DNA from: Paguma larvata
Taxonomy: Eukaryota > Chordata > Mammalia > Carnivora > Viverridae
Assembly: GCA_030068075.1 (NCBI GenBank)
Contig: CM057837.1
Coordinates: forward strand, 22,165,691 to 22,229,690
Length of the DNA stretch: 64,000 nt
Direction: 5' to 3'
In this document: positions 46,696 through 57,036 of the stretch, one piece after another
How positions within the stretch are numbered: the stretch's first letter is position 1
How the letters are laid out: each line of letters begins with the position of its first letter
The notes under the pieces: generated by a model
The model's database searches: none
What the model was told of the DNA's origin: nothing
Seen by the model: the letters and a program-made list of their open reading frames with translations, nothing else
Position numbers and translations under genes: made by a program

Positions 46696-46842
46696 GCATC
46701 GTCCGCCTGAGAGACGGGCTTCGGGACCGCTACCCCGTGGAAGACTACCTGGACCTCTTTGACCTGGCCGCGCACCAGATCCATCAGGGGCTGCAGGCCA
46801 GCTCTGCGAAGGAGCAGAGCAGAATGGCGAGGATAAGCATCG
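46696..46842 (+). CDS. CHST15: CHST15 coding exon 4, residues 296-344
   Basis: It completes Gly296 with GC and reads on through IVRLRDGLRDRYPVEDYLDL and FDLAAHQIHQGLQASSAKEQ, blocks I recognise from mammalian CHST15. It ends ...ATC G|GTGAGG, giving the first base of Gly345. The last residues before the donor (RMARISI) differ from the human sequence. The segment lies between the PAPS loop and the 3'-phosphate site. Confidence 0.97.
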
Positions 46843-49799
46843 GTGAGGCTTGGGGCGGGCCCCTCACGCCCTGGGCCGGCCCCCCCGCCCCTTGCCACCC
46901 GGGCCCCTTCTGCCCTGACGCCAGCCCAGCTTTTGCTCTGCCCACGGGATCGGACCGATGTCCCCGCCCCCTCTGCCGGAGGCGCTCTTCCCGGCCTGGC
47001 CATCCTTCAGATCCCTCCATAAAACTGCGTCGCTCGCGCGATTTCTGTAAAGCAGCAAGGTTTAGTCAGCTCTTTACAGACTCGAGCGCACCCGAAATTG
47101 TCTTTTAAAAAAGTCGACCTTTCTTAGTTTTGATTTAAATTAAGCACACACGCTTGGTTTCTTTTCCTGACGTGCTGCTCTGAGTTCGGAGGGGGCAGTG
47201 TGGTCGTAGATAACCAATTAGTCATTGATTTGATATTGTGGCGTTTGTAATCCCCGGCCACTGGGGTTGGTGAAAGATGGAAACGACCTCTCCTGAAACA
47301 GATGCAGCCCTGACACCTTGTCGGGGACTAATTGCCGTTGAAAAAACCGCGCCCTTATCAACTGAATGCCGTCAGCCAGGCAGAATGACGGGGTTTGATT
47401 AATAATCACTTTTTTTTCATTCGCGAGAACGTGTTATAAAAAAAAACCTATCCATCCAGTCCGTGTATTGGATTCAGCTTAGAAGACTTTTATCCACTTA
47501 CACCTTCCGAGAGAGAGAAATCTAATCACATAGTTTGCTTAAATTGGTTACCTAAGGCAGCAGTCTGTTTGTTTTTTTTAATTTTCCTAAATGTGTCCTA
47601 TTTCGATTCTCCAAATTCAATGAATCGTTTAGCAACTCAGAGGAACTGTGATCAGCCATTTGAAAGATGGCCTTTTGCTCTGGGCTCCCCTGTCCGTGGA
47701 GATAGACATACATGCCTAGCTCTGATTTATTTATTGTTTTTTAACTCCCCTCCGGTTCTGAGAGCCAGACGGGACCCCACACCGCCCCCACCCACCCCCG
47801 CGTGAATTGGCCCGCAGCCTGGGGTCCACACACCTTGGATCACAAGTCTAATTGATGTTTGATTGTGACTCCCACACCCTGTGCTTCTGGGAGCATCTCG
47901 TGTTCCCAGGCAAGAGCTAAAAATACCCACCCCAGGGCTAGGAAATAGAGCCCAAGATAATGCATGAGAAAGGAAAGCCTGAGTTCGGTTTTCTAATTTT
48001 ACTTACTTCCAGATTTACAAAGGAAAATTAAGGAAGACGTTTGCCCCTCTGACACTTCCCTCAAACAGGGTTTGACGCGTGTCACGGTAGTGGAGAGGCG
48101 AGTGGAAAGCGGGCAGCTAAGCCCTGCCTCTGCCGCCAGCCAGCTCTGGGCCACGCGACAAGTCAGTCTTCGCGCTCCCGGGCTTTAGTCTGCGCGTCTG
48201 TACAATGGGCTCGTTGGACCAGACCCGTCCTGGCTCCCCCCAGCCCTGAAACGTGCTTCAGCTTCCTCGGGTTAGATCTTCGGTAGAGCATACGGGTCTT
48301 TCTTCCCCTCGGCTCACGAGTCCGAGAGAGCCTTTCCTCCGCGGTCTGGGCTAATGCCTGGAGTCACCAAGGATTCCAGTGAGCGGGTGCTCAGGGCTGG
48401 GGCACCAGACACACCAAAAGGCCCCTGCTTCTGCCATCAGGGCCCCCCCCCCTCGCCCCGACACCGTGCTCAGCTGGGGGTCTGCTCGTCGGCAGAGTTG
48501 TTGGTCTTGCCCTAGATTGGAAGCGAAGGGACTGTCTCTCCCACTTCTTTCCTCTATTCCTAGCGCCATGCACGCTGCCAGGCCCCAGGAGACGCTAGAT
48601 GAATGTTCTCTGGACGGATGGATATGAAGTGAATGGAGGATGGACGGATGGACGGACAGACGGGTGGAGGGACTAGTTTATTTATGAGATCCGACCGAAT
48701 TTGTGCCAGTTTAGTTTTAGAGACTTCCCTTGTCCTAGTCTCCTGTTCATTGTGAGCAGAATGTTCAAAGGACTTCCGATGGGCGTGTCTTTCCCATATT
48801 ATTATCTTAGAAGAAAAGAAAGGAAAGACCAGAACGTAGTGCTCACCTGGATGTACCTGAACGTCCTACGGAAGGGACAGGGCCCCGCCGCCCCCGCGTC
48901 GTCATGCCGCGCTCACCCCCGATCAGAGAAACTAGCCTTTTGGCTCCCGTTTTCCCTGAGTGAGTGACGTTGAGACGTATCAGATACCCATGTAACAACG
49001 TCAGGAAATCGAATTCGTAGGTAATTGATCGATTTGCCTTTCTTTCTAAATCTCTGAAGACTCTCCTAAAAAGAAAAAAAAACAAAAGTCAGGGAATCGG
49101 TTCAAGGGTCTGAGAGGGAGATGTTGAAATGTGTGTCTCGGCCTCCGCCCCGGTTTAGAATGCGTGTTTTAACATTTCCTCCTTCGTTCACGCAGACCGT
49201 CCTAAAACCAGGGCCGGACCCACTGCCCGTCCCTGCAGTCAGTACTGAGCGCACGGCGGCTATGTGCGGGGCGATGGGGCGGGCGGGCCCGTCGGACACA
49301 GCACCTGAGACCGAGGTCCCCTGTGCCTCCCGCAAAGCCGTCTCAGAGTGCGTCCCGGACCGGCCGTTGTGACTGCACAAAAAAATCCGATGCCAGTTGC
49401 ATTTAACTCCCCGAAGAGGGTTATCTTCCCTAAACCACTCCTTCATCCCTGGCATTTTTCGAAGGAAACCGTCTAGTACATTCTCAGTGCCACGGAGCTG
49501 TGCGCTGTGAGCAAAGTCAAACATGGAATCGGGAGGCCAGATGCTGGTAGAGGGTTTTTGGGTACCTCCCGGGCCTAGATCACCTTGATTTCCAGACGGA
49601 GGCCTTGGGGGGGGGGGGGAGGTCACCGTGGCAGAGGGTCGCGGCCAGCCCCGCCTTCCTGGAGTCCCCTGTGCTGGCAGCGGTGGCCCGGCTTACCCAT
49701 CTTGGCCACTTAAGGGGAAGGCGTCAGGGCCACGATTGGCCCCTCCCTGCGGGAGCCCGAGGCGCAGCCCGGCTCATCAGCGGCGTTCTCTGTCTCTAG
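46843..49799 (+). other. CHST15: CHST15 intron 4
   Basis: A 2957-bp GT-AG intron, phase 1, with acceptor TTCTCTGTCTCTAG. It includes an AT-rich, repeat-poor block at 47100-47600, an antisense MIR at about 48150-48250 and an L2 end at about 48500-48620. Short GGAT/GGAC-like repeats lie near 48610-48665 and a run of G at 49609-49619. No gene is present. Confidence 0.93.
48500..48620 (+). repeat. L2 LINE 3' end fragment
   Basis: CTAGATTGGAAGCGAAGGGA, then CTGTCTCTCC, and later AGCGCCATGCACGCTGCCAG and GATGAATG, is the typical 3' end of L2. Confidence 0.6.
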
Positions 49800-49956
49800 G
49801 GGAGGCCAGCGCCTCCACCATGTGGGACAACAACGCCTGGACCTTCTTCTACGACAACAGCACGGACGGAGAGCCGCCCTTTCTGACCCAGGACTTCATC
49901 CACGCCTTCCAGCCCGATGCAAAGCTGATCGTCATGCTCAGGGACCCTGTGGAGAG
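49800..49956 (+). CDS. CHST15: CHST15 coding exon 5, residues 345-396 plus part of 397
   Basis: It completes Gly345 and reads EASASTMWDNNAWTFF, a sequon at N364 (NST), DFIHAFQPDAKLIVML and RDPVE (392-396). The donor GTGAGC follows two bases (AG) of codon 397, expected to be Arg. RDPVE opens the 3'-phosphate-binding motif that pairs with the lysine loop in exon 3 to hold PAPS; the motif continues in the next, absent exon. The exon is highly conserved with human. Confidence 0.97.
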
Positions 49957-50939
49957 GTGAGCGCTGCGGCTTTCTTGCCCTCGGGGGTGGGAAGGCCATT
50001 TTAAAGAACAGTCTTCTCCTCGTGATCGCAAGTTCTTGTGTCTTTTTTTTTTCTTTAAATAAACAAGCTTAACTTGCAATGGTGCTGCTATTTCTTATGT
50101 AAATGTTATTCTTGGTGCCGTCTTCATCTTCCCTGGGTCTAAACAAATGGTGGATTGTTTTCTTAGACATTCTGGCCGCGGTCTCCGGGCCTTCAGCCTC
50201 TGGCCCGGGGACGTGGGACCTTCCCCGGGTCCCATCAGGGCCTGCGAAACCCCCTTGGAATCAGGGGCGTCAGGGTTGGCCGAGCGGCGCGGCTCCCACG
50301 ATGCCTTGTGTCATGACCCGAGCGATGCCTTGTGTCACACCTTGCCAGCTCTGAGTGTTCAGTCTCCAGCTTTGCTCGAAAGACCAGAAGGAAAATGCGT
50401 GATGGGCAGGGCTGCTTTGTGGTGAAAAGCAGGGGTCACCCGGTGCGACTGAGGCACAGCCGGCGTGATACTGCGCGGCGTGGGCCTGGTGGGGCCAGCC
50501 CTGGCGACGCTCAAACCCCAAGGAAGCCTGCGTGGGTGGCAGAAGGTCAGGGCTTCCGGGATCCGAAAGTCACTTAGCCCGGCCGTCCCCGTAGTATCAG
50601 CACATCAGAGGTGAGGGGCCCACAGGCCGGTCCGGGACCCTGGAGCGGGAATCCCCAAGAGTGGGAGTCCCCAAGACCCAAGGTGACCAGTCCAGCTCTT
50701 CGAGAATATTCTTCCTGTTGCGAAACCAAATCTGTCTCTGGGGAGCATCTTCCCCATCGAGTCACACAGACCCAGTGTCCTTCTACCAAAGTGGCAGCGC
50801 CCGCCAGGTGTGGCAAGACCACAGCCAGAGCCTCAGTGCCTCCCTTTTCCTCGGGCTCCCTGCCTGCTGGCCTGGGTCGGGGTATGCCTCTCTCCACGGC
50901 GTGCTGAAGCTCTGACCGCCCCCGTCCGTGTGAGGGCGA

Positions 50940-51270
50940 CCCGGTTTGAAAACAGGATGGTCTCAAGTTAAGATGAGGCTATACTGGACTAGGGTGGCCC
51001 CTCACCCGGCGGCTGACACTCCTACGAGAAGCGGCAATGTGGACACGGGGACGCACAGGGAGAACGGAGCGGAGGCAGAGATCGGAGTGATGCGTCCGCA
51101 GGCCCGGGAACACCGAGGACCGCCGACCGCCAGCAGCTGGTGCCAGGCCCGGAGCGGCCCCTCCCTCGGAACCCCCAGCAGGAACCTCCTGAGGCCAGAA
51201 TTTCGGACTTGGAGCTTTCAGAAACCCCAAGGAATCAACTCCCGCAGTTACGGGCCGACCGACTGTGGTA
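50940..51270 (+). mobile_element. MaLR-type LTR fragment (noncoding)
   Basis: GTTAAGATGAGGCTATACTG, then GACTAGGGTGGCCCCTCA, GGACACGGGGACGCACAGGG, GCAGAGATCGGAGTGATGCG, and near the end GAATTTCGGACTTGGAGCTT, follow the order of an old mammalian MaLR LTR in sense orientation. It has no coding content. Confidence 0.7.
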
Positions 51271-53209
51271 GGAACGAACATCCCCCTGATACCTTCCCTG
51301 GACGGCACTCCTTCCGGGCCTCGTGTCCTTGCTGGGGACAGCGATCAGACGGGCTTGTTGTGGAAATTTTAGGAAATACGCTGGAAAGGTAGAAAGAAAA
51401 ACTGTTCTAAGAAGCACCTATAGTCTCCCACCAGCTTACCTCTGCAGGTGTGTGTGTGTACACGTGTGTGCACGTGTGTACATGCGTGTGCACAACCGTA
51501 TGCGCATCCAGTCTGACGACTTGCTGCTTTTGTTTCACAGCGTTGCCCCCAGAAGGACACTCAGAGTCCTGCCCTGGTCACTCCCTGAATTTATCTCCGT
51601 GTCCCTTTGGTGGAGTTCTCGAAACGGCCCCTGCAGCTCTGACCGTGACCTGGCCGGAGGGGCGTTGGCTTGTCCCCCCCCACCGTCTGCGCCGCGGCGG
51701 CCCTCCTGGTGCCGGGTCACGAGGCACGTCTTTGTGCCCAGATGCCTCCGCTCCGGTTCTGTCCTTCTCAGGAATCCACCCCGTCTGGTTCCGAGGCGGC
51801 CGCTGACCTTGGAGCAGCTCGCCGCGTCCTACCTGCTGCTTCTCACGCTTGGGGGGCAGGGATCGGCCCTTCTGCTCAGGGAGCGGGCTGCCCCCTCCTC
51901 CTCCCCGCCCGAGGGCAGCTGACACAAAGCGGTGGGGCTCTTGTGTAGACACGATTATGTAACCGTCAGCCTCGGGAGGAAAGGCCCCATGACTGGGTGA
52001 CCCCTCGCCGCCCACTGAGGTGTTTTCACAGCTGCTCTGCCCTCCTCCCCCAGACGGTCCCCAGCCGCAGCTCCCGTGGCTGGAACGTTCTCTCAAGAGT
52101 ATGCTTCCTGTTCGCTGAATGTCTTCCTGTCGGTCTCCCTAGTTCCACATTCTGAGGAAGATGACAGGGTGTCTCAGCTTCAGGGGCCACGGGGGTGAAC
52201 GCTGTGACATTGTGTCGCTCCCTGGGCAGAAGGGGTGGGGGGACCGGTGTGGCGTGGGTCTGGTCTTGTTCAGGGCGTGCCTGCCCTATTCTGGGCCCGG
52301 GGCGTGGGAGCCCACGGCTGGCTGCACGGCAGGCACGGCTGCGGTTGTTAAGGTCTGTGGCTTCAACCAGAGCAAGAGGGAGGGTGAGCCGTGGCCCAGA
52401 GGAGGGAACGAGTGAGCTCCGAGCGGGGAGGCCTAGAGAAGCCGCCCTGGAGGAGCTGAAGCCGGGCCGGGCTGGAGGACGAGTAGGAGTTTGCCAAGTC
52501 AACAGAGCTGGAACGCGGTTGAGAGGAAGGGGCACCGTGGGCAGGGAGGACAGCGAGGACGGAGGTGAAGACCGCAGGTTCTCTCACTGGAGAGCAGAGT
52601 CACTTTTCCTAAATGTGTTCTTTTCTTCCCGCAGTTCTTGACTCTGCCTCCCAGGACACAAGTGCCATAAGGCGAGCCTTCTGGCAGGGAGGGTCCTGGC
52701 GCTGCCCAGGCTCAGACAGCCGAGCCAGAGCAGGAGCTTCCCGGCTTGCCTCTAGAGCCGCCCAAAGGTCGGCCTGCCGTCAGAAGGCTCGGGGGCCCCA
52801 AGATGGCTGTGTTTCCTTCCCTCTCCTCTCCTCTCCTCTCTTCTCCCCACCCCCCTTCCCCTCCCCTCCCACGGATACTCTGTTTGTTGAAAGAACTACA
52901 AGTGAAGATTTCTCGCCTTTCTGGTCCTCAACAGAAATAGTTGGTCAGTTCGGACATTTATCGAACCCTGACCACATGTCGGGCACGGTGCTGCGTACTG
53001 AGCATATACGATCGATGAAAGACGAAGGGCCACCCAATGCCTACCCTCTGGGGGCTGGCACTTTCTTGGAGAAGCGAGGCCTTGACTGTCTCGTGGCGGG
53101 TGTCGTGGTGGCTGCTGGGGAGGGATTGGCAGGATGCCGTGGTGGCGGCCTGCGTCAGGAGGCAGACCCAGGCATCGGGCTGCCTGCCGCGTTTGGCACC
53201 TGCCACCAT

Positions 53210-53670
53210 ATGACAGTTCACCCCCAAAGTCGGCAGCTTCAAACACCACATACTTCCTGTTGCACAGTTTCTGGGGGTCAGAACCTGACCCCGTTGACCG
53301 CATCCTCTCCTTCGGGCTCTCTCCCAAGGCCACAGTCAAGGCTTCACCAGGGCGGGGTCTCATCTGAAGGCTTGACTGGGGAAGGCTCACATGGCTGCTG
53401 GCAAATACAGTTCCTCGAGGGCTGTTGGAAGGAAGGCCTCCATTCTTTACTGGCTGTTGGCTAGAGGCTTCCCTCCATGCCTTGCTGTTGGGTCTGGCCA
53501 ACAGGGCTGCTTGCCTCATCACAGCCAGCAAGGGGAAAGTCAACCAGCAAGCCGGAAGTCACAGTCCTTTGTAATCTGATCACTAGAGTGTCCGTCCATC
53601 ACCTTTACGTACTCTGTCGGTTCGAAGCAAGTTGCGAGGTCCAGGCCACCCTCAAGGGGAGGAGATAGTG
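53210..53670 (-). mobile_element. MaLR/MLT1-type LTR fragment, antisense (noncoding)
   Basis: GTTTCTGGGGGTCAGAACCT, GTCTCATCTGAAGGCTTGAC, CAGTTCCTCGAGGGCTGTTG, TACTGGCTGTTGGCTAGAGG and CACCCTCAAGGGGAGGAGAT keep the order of a well-known ancient LTR complement. The 215-codon antisense frame across it is not a gene. Confidence 0.62.
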
Positions 53671-54790
53671 TGGGCTGAATGCCAAGGGACAGGGAGTATT
53701 GCCACCCATGCCCGCCCTCCGTTTCCCTGCCTGACCCTCTGGAGACCTGGGCCCAGCCATGAGCAGAGAAGCTGCTGGCGTGATACCCCATCCAGAGGCG
53801 GAGCCCCCACACGCACAGCGGAGGGTGTCCATGTGTGCGTTTTCTGTGGGGGTCACTGACAGCAACAGCTGCTTCACTGCTTTTTAAACATTTACAAAAA
53901 ATCTGCAACGATAGGGGTTTCTTCTTCTTTTTAAACCCGTGGCTCACGGCCGATCTTAAATGGCTGGCTTCTTCGCCATCCCAGCCAGAAAGGATGACAG
54001 ATACTCGTGTTTAGGTCACTCGAAGAAACAGACCCTTGGCACCCTGTTCCCTTTAGTTTAACTGGGTCCCGGGCCATCGGCCCACTTGGGTCGTCCTGTG
54101 ACCTCGCTCCTCCGCGGGGGAGGTTCCGTGGCTGCCTGCTGCCAGCGGGGTTGGGCCAAACTCTTCTTTCCGTCTACGACTTGGCAGGGACCAGGGTGGA
54201 TTTTATTTCTAGTTTCAGATTCGCATTTAGCCATTCTTTCTAGAATTGATCCAAGGCAGAAGGTTTAAAACTCTTGGAATTGCAGATAGAATCATATCGA
54301 TCACTTTTAAGTTTCCAGAGACAGATATAAATGGTAAGCGAGTCCGTTCTCCCCGCTCCGGGGGAGAACAGAGGACTGGTAGCAAGCGGATTGGCCGGCG
54401 CTTACGGCCGGAAGGGCCAGCCGAGCTTCGTGCTGCAAGTTTCTCTCTGTAAGAGACAATGACGGTTTTAAAAAGTGAAGCGTTTCTAGGCCAAATTGGC
54501 CTACTTAATTAAAAAGCAGAATTTTCTTCATTTAATTTGACTCTGAAGTGGAAAGGCTGTGCTTTTCGCTACATCTCGCGTTAGCTTCCCGCTGCTTCAT
54601 TTGTGCGCGGCTGGTGGAGTCGCCTCATGGTTTGGAGACAGGCTCCATGAAACGTGAGGAGGGGCGGGAAGGTGCTGGCCCCTCGGACGTAGTTCCTTCA
54701 GGGGACGCTCGAGGGGGAGGGTCACACACCGTCTGCTAAGGACTTTACCACGCCTCTGTTTTGGGTTTAATTCTGTGTGTAGTTTTTAAC

Positions 54791-54999
54791 TTTTTTTTAA
54801 TGTTTGTTTATTTTTTAGAGAGAGAGAGCATGAGTGGGGGAGGGTCAGAGAGAGAGAGGGAGACACAGATTTTCCAAAGCAGGCTCCAGGCTCCGAGCTG
54901 TCAGCACGGAGCCCGATGCGGGGCTCGAACTCACAGACCATGAGATCGTGGCCCGAGCTGATGTCGGCCGCTTAACCGACTGAGCCACCCAGGCACCCC
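54791..54999 (-). mobile_element. Felid SINE (SINEC), first of a tandem pair, antisense
   Basis: TTTTTTTTAATGTTTG start, GA-rich body, GACTGAGCCACCCAGGCACC end. The left flank carries TGTGTGTAGTTTTTA (54774-54788); the matching flank appears only after the second SINE. Confidence 0.93.
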
Positions 55000-55173
55000 T
55001 AAAAATTTTTTTTAATGTTTATTTATTTTTGAGACAGAGAGAGACTGAGTATGGGAGAGGGGGAGCAGAGAGATAGGGAGACACAGAATCCACAAACCGT
55101 GAACCCACAAACCGTGAGATCATGACCTGAGCCGAAGTTGGACGCTGAACCGACTGAGCCACCCAGGCGCCCC
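55000..55173 (-). mobile_element. Felid SINE (SINEC), second of a tandem pair, antisense, shortened
   Basis: It follows the first copy directly. Its centre is rearranged: the stretch GCAGGCTCC...GGGCTCGAAC is lost and CACAAACCGTGA is duplicated. It ends GAGCCACCCAGGCGCCCC, followed by TGTGTGTAGTTTTAA (55174-55188), the right target duplication for the pair. Confidence 0.92.
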
Positions 55174-55364
55174 TGTGTGTAGTTTTAATTCAAGGTGCAG
55201 CAACGACCACCGCAGGGATGCTGAGTTTTCCTGTTTTATGATGACGCGTCGCACAGGAAGGAGAACTCAGCTCGATTAAGAGTGAGAACTTGATTGTGAC
55301 CAAGCACCTGAGCCTGGGAACCTGGGGCGTTTTTTTTTTCATCTGCTTGTATTAATTGATTTTT

Positions 55365-55572
55365 GTAAGTTTACTTATTTATTTTGAGAGAGAGGGAGAG
55401 AATGCGCGTGCATGGGAGGGGCAGAGAGAGAGGGAGAGAGAGAATCCCAAGTAGGTTCTGTGCGCTGTCAGCGTAGAGCCCAGCGTGGGGCTCAAACTCA
55501 TGAGCCGTGAGATCATGACCTGAATGGAATGAAGAGTCAGACGCTTAACTGACTGAGCCACCGGGTGCCCCT
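55365..55572 (-). mobile_element. Felid SINE (SINEC), antisense
   Basis: TTACTTATTTATTTTGAGAG start and GACTGAGCCACCGGGTGCCC end. The flanks TAATTGATTTTT (55353-55364) and AAATTGATTTTT (55573-55584) are the target duplication. Confidence 0.93.
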
Positions 55573-55809
55573 AAATTGATTTTTAAACAGTCCCCTAGTC
55601 TGGATCAATAATTAATCTATTTATGACGAGCACCAGGAAGGCAAGGAATAAAACACTTAACAAAATGCATCCACTTCCGTATAGTTGATCATTAGGACAG
55701 AGTAATGAGCGATGCTAGCCTTTGGACAGGAGTCCCGGTTTCGTGGGTTTTACTCTATCTGCAAAGCGGGTGGTAGGACCTGTGCGTGGAGAGTGGCAAA
55801 CCAGGGTCG

Positions 55810-56050
55810 CCTTGTAGAGTCATAGCTTCGGGGGCCAGACAGTCTGTATTGGAACCCCAGCTCTGCCACTCACTGGCTGTGTGACCTTGAGCAAGTTACT
55901 TGACCTCTCTGTCTCATTTCTTTATCGGTGAAATGGGGGAAAACAGTCCTCTCTCTAGGGTTGTGAGAATAACTTAATATATGTAACATATTTAAATAGG
56001 GCGGGATAAATACAAATTGTTCTGTAACTGTTAGCTGTTATTAGTAGCAA
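55810..56050 (-). repeat. MIR SINE, essentially complete, antisense
   Basis: CCCAGCTCTGCCACTCACTG, then GCTGTGTGACCTTGAGCAAG, TTACTTGACCTCTCTGTCTC, GTGAAATGGGGGAAAAC and GGGTTGTGAGAATAA. This is the best-preserved MIR in the window. Confidence 0.92.
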
Positions 56051-56204
56051 ATAATAACAATAAGCAGATTGAGTCCTAGTTTACTCTCTGAACAGTTACT
56101 GAACAACTTCGACATGCCAGCTGCAGTGCCGACAGTAGAGAACAAAGTCCTTCTTGTCTGCCTTCGTGGAGTCTGTGTCCAGTGGAAGGGGCGGGGACAG
56201 CCCT

Positions 56205-56410
56205 CAATTCAGTGACCGAAGCGTTAACTGAGTGCATACTCCGGGCAGGCTACGCAGGCTATGTGCTCAGTCCCCCTCGGGCGTTGCCTCATTTGAGCTT
56301 GGCAAGTAGGTACGTGGGCTCGGCGGGGCCGCGTCGCCGCGTTAGCAGGTTAATAGCAGCCAGGCTGGATTCGAGCCCATGTTGGTTTGAGGGGTCACGC
56401 TTTCCGCCCT
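56205..56410 (+). repeat. MIR SINE, diverged
   Basis: ACTGAGTGCATACTCCGGGC, then CGTTGCCTCATTTGAGCTTG, and GGATTCGAGCCCATGTTGGT near the end, fit the MIR order with an altered centre. Confidence 0.65.
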
Positions 56411-56792
56411 ATCGTAGGCTGCTCCTTGGGATGCAGATTTACCTTGGAGACAGCAGTGAGCACGCAGGAGGTTTACGGGGCCCGTTGCGGAACAAGCCGG
56501 CGGGGGGATGGGACGAGACAGGCAGAGCGGAGGGTCGGACCGTGATGCAGTCACACGGAGGTCTCCCCGACCCCACCAGGAGCCGTGTGGCTTGGACGAC
56601 CCTTCAGAGTTGTCCCCAGTGAGGCCTCTCCTGGCCATCAGCCGCTGTCCGCCGTCTGCCCTGGGGAAGCTTAACCAGGCGGGTGGAGGGGTGGGGGCAG
56701 GTCTTTTCCTGGACGGGACTGGACTGTCAACCAGCAGCAGGGTGACTCCCCACTTTTCCAAAGCTCTGTAAGCAGCCAGGCCCCCTGTCTTT

Positions 56793-57019
56793 TTTATATT
56801 TTTTTATTTTTTTAATGTTTATTTATTTTTGAGAGAGAGTGAGAAAGAGACAGAGAACAAGCAGGGGAGGGGCAGAGAGAGGGAGACACAGAATCCGAAG
56901 CAGGCTCCGGGCTCTGAGCTGTCAGCACAGAGCCTGACGTGGGGCTCGAACTCACAAACTATGAGATCTTGACCTGAGCTGAAGTCGGACGCTTAACCGC
57001 CTGAGCGCCCCGGGCGCCC
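56793..57019 (-). mobile_element. Felid SINE (SINEC), antisense, with perfect target duplication
   Basis: TTTTTAATGTTTATTTATTT start, intact body, GCGCCCCGGGCGCCCC end. The 17-bp repeat CCAGGCCCCCTGTCTTT occurs unchanged at 56776-56792 and 57020-57036, suggesting a fairly recent insertion. Confidence 0.96.
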
Positions 57020-57036
57020 CCAGGCCCCCTGTCTTT

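Larger units (their letters stand above)
49957..54790 (+). other. CHST15: CHST15 intron 5, proximal segment
   Basis: Searching all frames for the expected continuation (LYSDYLYF) found nothing. The segment holds a TG-rich stretch (51449-51493), two MaLR-type LTR fragments (listed) and a pyrimidine-rich patch (52820-52870). An old LINE-like scrap near 52965-53080 is also possible. No other gene is supported. Confidence 0.7.
55585..56775 (+). other. CHST15: CHST15 intron 5, segment with two MIRs
   Basis: Beyond the MIRs at 55810-56050 and 56205-56410 and a possible ancient LINE scrap at about 56095-56200, I see nothing gene-like. Confidence 0.5.
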
